A DNA stretch of 64,000 nucleotides from Camillea tinctor. Taxonomy: Eukaryota; Ascomycota; Sordariomycetes; Xylariales; Xylariaceae. The first letter of the stretch is position 1, and every line of letters begins with the position of its first letter. Of the stretch, positions 23,596-34,604 are shown piece after piece. The translations under genes were made by a program, and so were the position numbers. The stretch spans positions 128,902 through 192,901 of the forward strand of contig MU394055.1 of assembly GCA_022578605.1 (NCBI GenBank), written 5' to 3'. Below the pieces are notes generated by a model that was not told the DNA's origin, searched no databases, and saw only the letters and a list, made by a program, of their open reading frames with translations.

Positions 23596-24632
23596 GAAAA
23601 GGGAAAACTAGATGTGGATGGATAAAAAAAGAGCTTTTGACATGATACACCGGCGCGGCGAGTTCACGGATTCATAGACGCAAGAGCCAAAATACCTGGG
23701 ACTACAGACAGCAAATGCATTCTACATTTGGCTACACAGTATTTATTTTAGCCGTGATCCGGCACTACCTTCTATAGCTTAGTCCACTGTAGAGATGTTG
23801 CATTCTCTAAAAAGTTGATTACTCCATTGGGGATGAGACCCTAAAAAGGTCAACGATACAATATAAAAAATTATCAATCGAACATGTCTTCTGATAAACT
23901 GCTCATGATGAACTCTCGTGGAGCCGCAGAGAGAAAGGGGTCCTAAGACAGGATGTTTATATGTACTTCCGATTCTTGTCGAGGTAAGAAGAGGTCATTT
24001 AGGATAACTAGTGGATATAGCAGCAAATACCCAGTGAAAGACCTATCCCTCGTATGCGCTTCTACGAAGCCAAATACGACGCCCCTCGGGTTTGCTATAT
24101 ATATACATATATTAACATAACTCCTGAATATATCGAGACAATTAATCATTGTCTGAGATGATGGACGTGCCGTCATCTAGTAAGTGACTAGGCGAGATGA
24201 GTTTGAGCTATTGGGTTATGGGGATACCTAGGAAGAGAGTAGACGGATAGCGGAGTGAGTGCCTTAGTATCATCATCGATCGTAGAATATTCTTTCCTCT
24301 CCTCTTGTCTTGCCAAGAGGGTAAGGTTGTATACCTGGCGGGGGTGATGGGTTTGTTCTGTAGGATGAACCGAATCCTCCTCCATCTCCACTCGCCCCCC
24401 TCCATCTCTCTCTCTCTCTCTCTCTCGCCTTTCTCTTCCCCGGCCCCTTGCATGTCTAGAGTATCGTGACTAAGCCCTATCACAATATCATGTCATATAC
24501 TGTATCTCCAACTTTCTCCCCCTCTCCCCCACTCCCTCCCTCTTTCTTTCTTCCTTTCTTTCCCTCTTGTAATTTGTAATTCGCCCATTGCCTTTCTGTT
24601 TTTTGGTGTTCGTTGTTTCCCAGCTCCCGCTC
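23596..24632. other. Convergent intergenic region
   Basis: Contains the 3' ends of transketolase and of the minus-strand gene at 24633-25355. A TC dinucleotide run lies at 24405-24426, with pyrimidine-rich sequence to 24600. No gene is seen. Confidence 0.5.
24405..24426. repeat. (TC)n microsatellite
   Basis: Eleven uninterrupted TC dinucleotides. Confidence 0.9.
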
Positions 24633-25355
24633 TCACTCGCCAACCCCATCCTCCCCGTCCCTCCTCCCCTGCGCTTCCGTCCACCGGGCCTGTATCTCGC
24701 GCCCCACGCGCTCGAGCTTCGCGGCCGCGCGCCGCGCCTCCAGCGCCTCGTCGGCGGTAGGGGCGACGACCACGCCGAGAAGCATGGGTGGCGCATCGGC
24801 GTCTTCTTCTCCGACCCCTACTCCTCCTCCTCCTTCTTCTTCCTCCTCTCCCCCTTCCTCGTCGCTGGGATCATTGTCGAGCGTGGCACCACCGCGCAGC
24901 CGCGCAGGCTCGCCCGATAGCGAGAGAGAGGAGAGCTGCTGCGCGGCGGCGCTGCTGGCGCTCGCGGCTGTGGGCTCGATCCCGGTGCGCAGCTGGCTCG
25001 TGCTTGTGCGAGTGCTGCCGCTCGCGTGGTCGTCGGAAGTGCCGCTGCCGCTGCCGATGCCCCCGGGGGCCGAGGACGGGAAGGATGGGGTGCTGGAGGC
25101 GAGGAACATTTGCAGGAGCACGGGACCGCCGCTGCTGTGCTGGTGCTGGTGCTGGGGCGCGTGCTCGACCATGATGCGTTGCGGGACGCCGAGGCCGAGG
25201 CGCTGGGCGGATTCGAGGGCGCTGAGGGCGGTGTGGGAGAGGGAGGTGAGGGATTGGTGTTGCGAGGGCGTGCGCGAGGAGGTTATCAGGGGGGTGAGGG
25301 AGCGGTCGGTGAGGTGGAGGGAGAGGGAGGGGTGTTGCGAGGGGAGGTTCGTCAT
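24633..25355 (-). CDS. Uncharacterised GC-rich protein, possibly roadblock/LAMTOR-like
   Basis: Single exon, 240 aa. I prefer the minus strand over the equally open plus strand because it reads as ordinary protein. A helix-like segment (TALSALESAQRLGLG, about residues 42-56) is followed by PQRIMVE and GPVLLQMFL (about 78-86). A long low-complexity Ser/Ala/Glu/Gly insert (about 90-190) is followed by PPMLLGVVVAPTADEALEA (189-207) and the charged C-terminal helix AAAKLERVGREIQARW (about 210-225). The helix-strand-strand pattern with GPVLLQ and VVVAP recalls small roadblock/longin proteins of the Ragulator/EGO scaffold, but the match is weak and the insert breaks the fold. GC content is far above the neighbours. 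Treat as unknown function. Confidence 0.6.
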   Translation of the reverse strand: MTNLPSQHPSLSLHLTDRSLTPLITSSRTPSQHQSLTSLSHTALSALESAQRLGLGVPQRIMVEHAPQHQHQHSSGGPVLLQMFLASSTPSFPSSAPGGIGSGSGTSDDHASGSTRTSTSQLRTGIEPTAASASSAAAQQLSSLSLSGEPARLRGGATLDNDPSDEEGGEEEEEGGGGVGVGEEDADAPPMLLGVVVAPTADEALEARRAAAKLERVGREIQARWTEAQGRRDGEDGVGE

Positions 25356-26836
25356 GGTTCTGGTAGGTGGTTGGTGTTGGTTTTTTGGTGTCCTTGTTTT
25401 CTAGGAGGGATATATTTGTCTCGCGTCTCTATTCTGTATCATTCGGTTGGACGTCGTCGAGAAATAGGTGTTAAGTATTGTATATGTATCGTAGATGTAT
25501 CGTATCCAGCTTGGAGAAGTGGGGGAAGATAAGTAGGAGGAGGTCATCGGTGAGGGGGACGAGATAGAGAGAGAGCTTAAGCTTCGTTCCTTGTTTGTCT
25601 GTCTCAAGCTTAGCTTGCCTAGAGATACTAAACCTACCCGTACTACCTTACCTAGTCTTAGGTAGGTTAGGTTAGTTCGGCAAGGTCAATATGGTATATA
25701 CTAAGAAATATATAATAGATCAATGGGAATGTTAGGTACTTAGGTGGATTTTAAAATCGAGGGGAGGGAAATCGTGATGTAGATCGCCCCTGTATTTAGT
25801 ATAACCTCTGCAGTTGGTAACTCTAAATGTAGTGTAGGTATGTATGTATGTACTATGTAATAGGAATATACCGATAGTGGTAAGTAGGTAGTGGATTGTA
25901 GTTACTAGGTTCGGCAGATGAATTGGCCTTCTGTCATGCGCAATGACGACAGGGTCCTTCTCGGCCGTTCTTCAGGGAAGGAGGTCCACTGTGTAGTGCG
26001 CTTTGTAGTGTACAACTACGCTAGTGTAGCTGCTAGGTTTAAGTAATCCATCCAACTCCCCACCCAAAGTCCGTCAACTGACCCAATTGCCCAATGTCAC
26101 ACCTTCGCACTTACATCAACACAATCCATTACATACCTACACATGGCATGATGGACATGACTGACATGCAGTTCTTTGGCTAATGACAAATCTCGCGATT
26201 CCTTCTTTTTCCATTCTTCTGCTTCTACTTGTTTCCCTTCTTTTCTTGGGATACCTCTTAAGCGCGGGTAGCTGGTACAACTACTAGGTTACAACACCAC
26301 GAACAACAAACACACAGACAGACCAGACCAGACCAGACAGACTAGGTAGTAGACAAGGCAAAAACCTCAAGACAACAAATACATAGTACGAAGTTGTCCG
26401 TACATACACCATCTCTTGGAATTAAGCAGCACCTCTCATTACATACGCACATGCCATATCCTCACCGAGACTAGACCATGTTGCAATACCATCCACACCC
26501 TTAGGAGGAGCATCGTGTGGCACGAACAAAGGGATCGAGACCACAGCAGGGCTGCCAAGCTATTCTAAGCAGCATCAGCAATACTTCAAAGGGCGACGGT
26601 GGAGACATGAGCTCCTCTGGTCCACCGCGCCGTGTTAGACCGCCGGCGCGTAGTGTAAGGTCACCACCACACCCCAGTCTGCACTCGTCATTCATCACAT
26701 TTAAATATTTCTTCTTTCTAATGCAGATCATATTTCTCTTTTTTCCCTCTCTTATGTTCCGTTTTCCTCTTGCCACATACTCTCTATAATACCAACCCTC
26801 GATGTGGTGTGTGGTGTGAGAACGTATGCTAATACG
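25356..26836. other. Divergent intergenic region
   Basis: Upstream region of both flanking genes. Contains many short TAGGTA/TACCTA words (25620-25900) and a CAGAC-type repeat at 26315-26342. Open frames here are short and without recognisable domains. Confidence 0.5.
26315..26342. repeat. Short CAGAC-type tandem repeat
   Basis: CAGAC and CAGA units alternate over 28 bp upstream of the membrane protein gene. Confidence 0.7.
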
Positions 26837-29800
26837 ATGCCACGGCCGCGACGACAGAAACTTCGCAACGGTACCTGGATTGTTCCCGCCACGGGCGAGC
26901 GCACACGGCGCCAGTTTACCTTGCGCCATCCCCACGCCGAAGGCACGGGCGAAGATAACCATGGTGGCGTGCGCCCCGTTGCGTCCGCCGCGACGGTCAA
27001 AGACAAGATTATCAATATATGGCACAATATCAGCATAACGGCTTGTTTGATATGGGCATGGATCAGATCACCCAAGGGACAGGGCACTATAAAGTGCTCT
27101 ATTGCCTATCTACTAGCCAGCATGGGCACGTTTTTCCATCCGGCTGCCAAGTTCCTAGGTCCCATGGATGGCAAGCACATCGTTGCCACTATTGTCGTTT
27201 ATTTCCACCCGGCAAGATCGGCAGGTTCACAAATGGAGGCGGTGGTCATTGCAGTGACCGCCGTTTGCTATGCTATGGTCATTGGAGTCTTATCGATGGC
27301 AGCTTCGGTGCTCTTTGGTGATGTTCTAGACATGGTCGAGTTCTCCTACGCCATAGTCCTGATTGTTTTCATCGGCTTCGGGTTGGGCTTTGTCGGTTGG
27401 GTGAAACAGAAACTCAACAACCCCCTTGTGAGTGTTGGTGCCAGCATAGCATCCATCGGCATCATTACCATAGTCACAAAAGAGGGCTCGATTCACAAGA
27501 GCGAATTTAGCACTGAAAAGATCATTCAATATCTCAAGATATTGCTGATGGCAACTGTTATATCCACTCTAGTCAACCTGCTCATTTGGCCAGTATCCGC
27601 AAGGCAAGGGCTGCGCAAGTCCATGCGCAATGCTTCTGTATCCCTCGGCGAAATGCTTTCCATGATCTCAAGCGGATTCCTAAGCGGAGCCGAAGAAGAC
27701 TTTACCTCCAAGGCGTTCACGAAGGCTAATTCGACCTTCACTTCTACATTGGGTCAGATGAATAAGAACGCAAGAGAATCTAAATACGAGTATTATGTCC
27801 TCGGACAAGCCCATATATATAGAAACGACAAGGCAGTTGTGAAATCCATGGAAAATCTGGCTCAGTCACTTGGTGGTTTGAGAAGTGCGGCTAATACCCA
27901 GTTCGAACTACTGAAGGAGATATCAAATGGCCCATTGTCAGCCAGTTCACAAACCTCGCCCGCTACAATCCTTTTTTCGCCTAGTTTTAGCAGATCTTTA
28001 CCAGGCAGTCTGAAAAGTGGCAATCGGTTTAGTAACTTGTCGGCCATTGACGAGGCGCCGGACGAAAGAAGCGATCGAGAAGACTTACCATCACCAAGTC
28101 AAGAAATACCAATGGAGATGCAAGCCTCAACAAGCACCTTGAGAACGCCCGCGGAAATTTTCGAGCTGTTCATTTCTCGCCTAGGCCCGTCGATGAAGTC
28201 TCTAACCCACACCATGGCTGAAATGCTTAAGGAACCTCCGTTTGGGAGCCCGGGTTCGCCTATTGAAATCAATGATAATTTCAAGCATAGTTTAAGTGAT
28301 GCCATAAGCATGTACAACGAGGCGAGAGGCAAGGCTTTGGAAGAACTATATAAGACAATAGAATTCGACAGAGCCAGGTCCGAGACTGTGCAAGCAGATT
28401 TCGAGGAAGTCGCAGCAGCATGTGGGCATTTCTCCTTCAGTCTTCTTAGTTTTGGGGATGAGATGCAGAAATATCTAGATGCATTAGATGACTTGAAAGA
28501 AGCCACGGAGAAGCAGAGACGATCGTGGACGTGGTTACTCTTCTGGAGAAATATTAAATTCCCATGGAGGTCGAAAGAGGTGGACGATCCTGAGCGCCTT
28601 TCTCTAATCAAGCCCGTTAGGCGAATGCGGCAGTCGAAGCTACCACAGGGTATTCCCGATTCCATGAAGAAGCGTCGGGATACATTCAGCTGGGATGCCG
28701 CACCGGGAAGCCAAGGGTTATGGAACAGGTTCGTCCGAAATACCTCGCGAGATCTCTTGGGTTTTTTCAGGTTCCTCGCCCGGGACGACAGTACGTTGCT
28801 TAGGTCTATTTATGGGTTTTGATTGCATGCGCTAATGTTTTATCACAGTTCGTTTCGGGCTCAAGGTTGGCATAGGTGCCACTCTCTACGCCATGTTCGC
28901 ATTTCTTCCTGCGACAGTAGATATATATCGACATTACCGAGGCGAATGGGGCCTCTTATCCTTCATGATAGTATGTTCGGTAACTGTTGGCGCATCGAAT
29001 GCTACTGGCTTGGCTCGTTTCACAGGCACGGTGATGGGCGCCGCCTTTGTGATAATAAACTGGCTGATAGCAGATGGCGATCCCGTGGGGTTGGCGATCC
29101 TCGGCTGGGCCGTTTCTTTTGGCGCTTTCTACATCATGATCGACCGCGGCAATGGACCGTTCGGCCGGTTCATATTACTAAGCTATAACGTGTCCTCGCT
29201 ATACGCCTACTCACTTACACAGAGTGTCGATGATGACGACGATGATGAAGGCGGAATCCACCCTCGTATTAGAGACATCGCCTTCCACAGAGTTGTGGCT
29301 GTAACTGCTGGTATCATCTGGGGTTTGATTATATGTCGCCTCATCTGGCCCATGCCTGCCCGCAGAAAGTTCAAAGAGGGCTTGTCTGTCCTCTACTTGC
29401 AGATGGGTCTAATTTGGAAACGAGGTCCGCTAGCGATACTTATTCGCAACAATTCTACTGCCACTAGCTATATGAGAACCGGTGAGCAGGCTGCCATGCA
29501 ACGGTACGCTACACAGCTACAAACCCTCCGGACGGCCGCAAGTAACGAGTACGAGCTGCGGGGACCCTTCCCTTTCGAGGCGTATGGGCGCATAATGGCA
29601 TCCACGCAGCGTATACTCGATGCGTTCCACGCTATGAGTCTCGTAACGCAGAAGCACGGGCGGCTCACCCCAGGAGAAAAGGCACTTTTGTATCATACCG
29701 CGGAAGAACGGGCCCAGCTTTGCGCCCGAATCTGCCACGTATTTCAGGTCCTCGCCTCCAGTATCATGCTCGAGTACCCACTTACCGATGCCATACCTAG

Positions 29801-30143
29801 TGTGATGGTCATCCGGGACAAGCTTCTCGGCAAGATATTCCGGTTCAGACAGGAGCACAACGAGGGTTGGGCCGAGGTCGAAGGCAGCTCGGCGGAAACT
29901 AGCAACGGAAACAACAATGGCGGCGTAGACAACAACACAGGAGAGGGCAAAAACGTCGCCATGATAGGCGCCATGAACAAAGTCCCCCGGTTGGGCAATG
30001 TCACGATTGAGGAGCCCGACTACGCGCTCCTATATGCGTATGCCCTGGTTACTGGCCAGGTGGCCAAAGAACTTAAGGCGGTGGAGTCAGAGGTCGAAGG
30101 CTTGTTCGGGAGACTCGATGAAGACTCATTATTGTTACAATGA
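26837..30143 (+). CDS. Bre4-like putative ER transporter (ArAE_2 / DUF2421 family)
   Basis: Exons 26837-28790 and 28849-30143 give 1082 aa. The ATG at 26837 (MPRPRRQKLRNGTW) is preferred; the frame upstream only continues to a GTG. The layout is a basic N terminus, then six closely spaced hydrophobic helices between about residues 55 and 260 (for example AYLLASMGTFFHPAAKFLG, SYAIVLIVFIGFGLGFVGW and ILLMATVISTLVNLLIWP). A long cytosolic helical region with a Ser-rich linker follows. A second helix bundle starts at the exon 2 junction (FGLKVGIGATLYAMFAFLP) and contains EWGLLSFMIVCSVTVGASN, and the C-terminal domain is DUF2421-like. This two-bundle arrangement matches fungal aromatic-acid-exporter-like proteins such as yeast Bre4, linked to brefeldin A sensitivity. 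Its substrate is unknown. Convergent with ERV41. Confidence 0.85.
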
Positions 30144-31106
30144 AGCATGCGGGAAAGGGATTGGGCGTCCTATAGTGCGAGTAGACCTGGGCAGAGCATA
30201 AAAGCTGGTCGAGGTTTTTTCATATCAGTATTCCTTACTCTGTAACAGCCGGCGTTGACTAAGCAATCTGTCAAAACTGCAGCTCTTGAGCGTGGATGGG
30301 GCGTAAAGGTGTGCTTTATATAGGTATTAACGATATCCTTTTATTTTCCAGTATGAGGCTGCCATGAGTGATTACCTAAGTGGCGCTGCATGCCTTTTCC
30401 CCCTATTAAGTTGAGCTTACCGTTTGTCCGCATTGGCTTTTTCCCCTTTTCATTACACAAGGGCTGCTTAGGAGTAAAAGGGGGGAGGGGATGGGGGCTA
30501 TACAGAACTTTACCACAGCAAATTCACATCGGTGAGTCAATCAACCCAGTCGCGTAAGTTAGGGCGGTCACGATAATGAGGCCTATACTCAGAGACCTCT
30601 TTTTGTTTTGAAATATCTTTTTTGTTTTCTTTCAAGACACCTATAAAATGTCCCCGAAACGGTCCCTAGCCTTGTCTCCCTTACAACTCCGTACTAACTC
30701 CTAGCAAATGTACATTTGTAAATGGTAAATCAAAAAAGGGGAAAACAGAGAGGGACAACAGGGTTGGGATAATTCTATTGAGACCACCTGCCTTCCTGTA
30801 TACCCCTATATCCCTATCTCTCTTCTTTTCACGGGTATAACTTGACATTGCCCTTTCCCAGATTGCCCAGATTGGAGAGACAGATAAGGCCTAACTTTTA
30901 TATATATATCTCGCTAGGTCGCAAATAACCTCGGGAGTAAATGCTACTTCTGCTACCATCGCTGTTCCTACCAGCCATCCATTGGTGGCGGCCCTTAAAT
31001 ATATCCTACACTTCAATCACGAAAAACGAGGAAATGGGGAGAAAACAAGCAAAACAAATTGATCAACATCAACCCAATAACTCCAATAAGCTCAAATAGC
31101 ACAAAA
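30144..31106. other. Convergent intergenic region
   Basis: Holds the 3' UTRs of the Bre4-like gene and ERV41. AT-rich, with no open frame worth noting. Confidence 0.5.
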
Positions 31107-32384
31107 TCACTCGTCGAGCCCGGCCTTGGTCCCGATGAAGCCCTCGGTCTGTCTCCGTCTCCGGCGGCCGACGACCTCGCGGAGCCACTCGGAGATGGTG
31201 AAGCCCCAGTGGCCGGCGACGAGGGCGCCGCTGAGGATGTTGACGACCTTGATGATGAAGGTGAGGAAGCTGTCGCGGCGCTCCTCGATGGTTAGTAGGA
31301 TGGGCTCGATGTCGTACTTGAAGAAGACTCCGGGGACCATGCGCTCGCTGATCTCCTTGCTCTGCTCGGTGACGGCGTATTGGTTCGTGGTGATGGTGTT
31401 GGACGAGGACCCGTCGACGCTGTAGACGGTGGGCACGACCGACATGAAGTACTGGAACTTGTGGAAGTGCGCCTCGGCGACGTTGATGGTTCGGTCGAGC
31501 GGGTTCACGAGCGAGGGGTAGTAGGGCCCGAAGGAGAGCTCCGAGATAACGTGAGAGAAGTTAAAGGCTAAACGGAGTCAGGTTCACGTTAGCGATGTTC
31601 TGGTTCTGGTTTACGCCTCCCTTCTTGTCAAACTCACCATTGTGATCGAGATGTTCCCCGAATTCAGCATAACCATGGCCTCGCGCGGTGATATGAAAGT
31701 CGCCCTGGACCTTGTTCAGATCCAGACTACCGTAGATTCGACAGCTATCGGCGGGGTTGCCCCAAAGTCGGGGGGTCTTGGCCCAACGAGCCTTCTTGCG
31801 ACCTATGGCGATAATGTCGTGGACGTGCTCCTCGCCGAAGCCCTCCTCATGCCAACCGGCGCCGGTAATGGCGCGGCCGTTGCTGTCGCGTCCCAGCTTG
31901 TGGACACCCTTGGCATCAACCCACTGCGACCAACTAGTGGGGTCCTCCTTAAGCCGACTCCCGGCCAGGATGCGGTCGCCCGCGGCATCCTGAACGTTCA
32001 CGTGCAAGTCCTTGCACTGCATCTTCATGACGATATCCAGGTTGATCTGCATGCTGTGGCCGACGCCCTTCTCGACAGAAAAGGTGTGGTCTTCCTCGCC
32101 GCGCCACCATCTCCCTATCTCGGACCATAGCAGGATCAGGGATACAATGGACATTGCGACAGTCCATTTGCCGCCGCCGGATGTTCGCGTTACATACTGG
32201 GGTTTCGATTTTGCTGGCAGGGGGAAGCTTAAGTCAGCTCAGCAAGCTTTGGACAGTATGAGAGAAGGAAAAGGGAGAAGGAAAGGGGGAAGATCAACGT
32301 ACGGAAAGCATCGAAAGCCCGCACAAAGCTTCCAGGTTCCGGCTCGTCGTCGAAGTGACCTTTTTCGTCGTACCCGTTCATCAT
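31107..32384 (-). CDS. ERV41: Erv41, ER-Golgi cycling receptor (ERGIC2 family)
   Basis: Exons in transcript order: 32384-32303, 32213-31638 and 31567-31107, giving 372 aa. Topology is typical: a short cytosolic N terminus (MMNGYDEKGHFDDEPEPG), TM1 at about 44-60, a large luminal domain, TM2 at about 320-341 (FLTFIIKVVNILSGALVAGH) and a basic cytosolic tail. Luminal signatures include MQINLDIVMKMQCKDLHVNVQDAAGD, DSCRIYGSLDLNKVQGDFHITARGHGY and YDIEPI before TM2, all characteristic of Erv41/ERGIC2 rather than the Cys-richer Erv46. With Erv46 it forms a COPII/COPI-cycling complex that retrieves ER residents lacking HDEL signals. Two ATGs stand in tandem at the start (32384 and 32381); the first is used here. 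Both introns are GT-AG and in phase. Confidence 0.93.
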
Positions 32385-33467
32385 GATCGAATTTCCCTCT
32401 CTCGTCTAGTGTTCAAGTATTATTTTTTTTCCTTCTCTTAATATATCTCTCTCTTGCGGGCGACAGCAAAACAAGAACCTTTTCCCCCCTTCCCCTCGAG
32501 AGCGCTGCAGGTTCCCGAGACAGGTGTAGCCGTGCTGGCCTAGCACCGCATTCAGTTCTACAATGATTTAGTAATGCAATGCGGGCCAATTCGAAATTGG
32601 TTATAGTTGTCGCGATGAGGGTTGGGATTGACAAGACATGGCAGGTCGAGATTTAATTAAGTTGAATGTTGTGGTTGTTGTTGTGGTGGTGGTGATTGTG
32701 GTTATAGTTATGGTTATAGTTATTGTTATGGTGGTAGTGTAAGTGTTATGTATAAGTGTAAGTGTATGTGTACCGTACCTTTTGTACCTTAACTAAAAAA
32801 TAAAATAAAATAAACGTGGGTAAAAAAAAGGTTTGGGTTGAACAATTTTAAGGACAACTTGCATCAAAAGAGGAATTCAGAATTTCAATTGATCTCCACC
32901 ATCCCTGTAAGCCAGCCGCCGGAAGTCAGGGTCTAGAATGCCGTGCTAGTGGTACGAGTATAGGTACATACGGTGGACAGGGTACTGATGTCCGTTATGT
33001 AGGGTGGGATGGAGATCCACTACATTCAGTACGTAATCCGTGGGGCCCGCGCCTGTTTTGTTCGTTCGCATTACGGAGGACTTCTTTTTTTGGCGGCTGA
33101 GTTCTATGGATAGATGCATAGGTAGCCTGGGTTACATACATCCTACCTACATACATATACATCAATACACCATACATCCCTACTTTAAACTTCTTCACAT
33201 ACCATACAACACAAACATCAATAGTTATACATATACCAAAAACGATTCATCTATCTATATATCTATATACATAAACATCTAAAACTAAAAGAAGAAAAGA
33301 CGAAAAGAAGAAAAAGAAAAAAGAAACCTTTTTTTTTATGTGAAGCAGACCTTGTGTATATTTACAACTGACCTGACCATCCATCCCCATCTTCCCTCCC
33401 TCTCATCTATTCATGTCTCATCTCACACACCTCACACACCTCACACACCTCACACACCTCACACAAC
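32385..33467. other. Intergenic spacer with simple repeats
   Basis: Upstream region of ERV41, then a GT-rich imperfect repeat at about 32665-32770 and a CTCACACAC minisatellite at 33422-33466 that abuts the stop codon of the next gene. No gene is seen. Confidence 0.5.
32665..32770 (+). repeat. GT-rich imperfect simple repeat
   Basis: Runs of GTTGTGGTG, GGTTATA and GTGTAAGT-type words on the plus strand; complementary CA-rich sequence upstream of ERV41 on its own strand. Confidence 0.6.
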
Positions 33468-33471
33468 TCAC
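33422..33471 (+). repeat. 9-bp minisatellite CTCACACAC
   Basis: Four perfect copies (33422-33457), a fifth ending AA (33458-33466), and the start of a sixth. The sixth overlaps the stop codon (TGA, complement of 33468-33470) of the minus-strand gene. Confidence 0.9.
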
Positions 33472-34604
33472 AATGGCAACCTTCCCACTCTCATCAACTC
33501 CCGCACAATGCTGGAATCGGATTGGCTCGCAACATATACCATATTATATGCCACTTGCCTAGCCAGGTGCTTCTCCTCCCTGACCCTCTGGATGAACGGC
33601 GTAGTCGAGCTGCTACTCCCTGTCTCCTGGCCAGCGCTACCAGGTGCTTCGGCTCCGATGGCTCCAAGTCGGGCCAGCCAGAAGAACCACCGCTGCGAAC
33701 TGAATCCACCTGGGACTGCTTGCACTCCGGCCTCCACCGCCAAAGGTCCTGGTTGACTTATAACATCTGGCACCGACATGGGCAGTCCTCTGCCTGGGTT
33801 CCCATCCCCTACCTCGCAGAGCTGCACGATCCTGCCACCCGCTCTCACCAGCCAGGCATTGATGCACAGCAGAAGATCCGAGACGGTCAGCATGTCGATC
33901 GACCGTCCTGCATTCTCGCTGTCTTCACCTCCAGGCTCAACCCCAACGCGAACCAGTCGCCGCTCTTTCTCGAGCGTGTCGCGAAGCACGATGAGCGCAA
34001 TGCTGCATAGGCCATAAGACCAAGGAGCCGTGCTGGCCGCCGTCAACGAAGCCAGGAAGAAGCTGATCCTCACTCGCTGGGTACGGCTCATATGGGCGCA
34101 GTCGCGTACCCAGTAATCTATCATGTTGGGCACCATCAGTGGGAGGTCGTGCCAGAGGAATTGTTGGATAGTGTGGTTGCCGACTTGAACGACGATCCGT
34201 GCTTGTTCGATTTCTACCTCTCCATTGCTACCCGTGTGGGTTCGAGACAGCATCCCCCGTTGTGAAGTTTCCACAACTTGTAGGACCAAGGGGGCCATGG
34301 CATCTTCGGAGCAGTGCTTGCCAGCCACGTAATATAGATGCCACAGGTTCTGGAGTTGCAGCGACCAGCCGCCGCTAAAGTCAACGTTGGGTTCCGAGAC
34401 GAACCGTGAAGATAGGTGCGAGATAGTGCCATCGGCCGTAGACCATAAGCCCCTGACGTCGCCTGCCCGGGCTCGAGTTTCGTCAGCAGCCCGTAGATGT
34501 GCAAATATGTCGGCGAAGTGCTGCTGCACATCGTCGGCAGATATAGAATCAGAGTCGGGAGACTCGTGTCGTCCTCTCATGCCGTGTCCGCCTGGTGTTG
34601 TCAT
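33468..34604 (-). CDS. Fungal protein of unknown function, possibly DUF3632 family
   Basis: Single exon, 378 aa, ATG at 34604. A polar N terminus with DSDSISADDVQQHFADIF leads into a mostly helical soluble protein. Trp-containing segments include FSGGWSLQLQNLWHLYYVAGK and IQQFLWHDLPLMVPNMIDYW. The second half has RVRISFFLASLTAAS, a region with INAWL, and FSSQRWFFWLARLGAIG near the end, followed by a short Gly/Ser/Thr insert. There is no signal peptide, transmembrane helix or catalytic motif I can name. The layout, with an N-terminal region followed by a conserved helical core around an FFLASLTA-like segment, recalls the fungus-restricted DUF3632 proteins; that assignment is tentative. It lies in tandem with ERV41 but more than 1 kb away, so joint regulation is not suggested. 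Confidence 0.7.
   Translation of the reverse strand: MTTPGGHGMRGRHESPDSDSISADDVQQHFADIFAHLRAADETRARAGDVRGLWSTADGTISHLSSRFVSEPNVDFSGGWSLQLQNLWHLYYVAGKHCSEDAMAPLVLQVVETSQRGMLSRTHTGSNGEVEIEQARIVVQVGNHTIQQFLWHDLPLMVPNMIDYWVRDCAHMSRTQRVRISFFLASLTAASTAPWSYGLCSIALIVLRDTLEKERRLVRVGVEPGGEDSENAGRSIDMLTVSDLLLCINAWLVRAGGRIVQLCEVGDGNPGRGLPMSVPDVISQPGPLAVEAGVQAVPGGFSSQRWFFWLARLGAIGAEAPGSAGQETGSSSSTTPFIQRVREEKHLARQVAYNMVYVASQSDSSIVRELMRVGRLPL

Noticed and set aside
24613..25404. 263-codon plus-strand open frame opposite the 240-aa protein
   Set aside because: Contains runs such as CWCWCWGAC and poly-Ser typical of an antisense frame; the minus strand reads like a normal protein.
26804..26836. Upstream extension of the Bre4-like protein to 26804
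   Set aside because: That position is a GTG; the first ATG in frame is 26837 with a normal basic N terminus.
33422..33471. Regular 9-bp repeat considered as a CRISPR-like array
   Set aside because: Head-to-tail units without spacers in a eukaryotic genome; a simple minisatellite.
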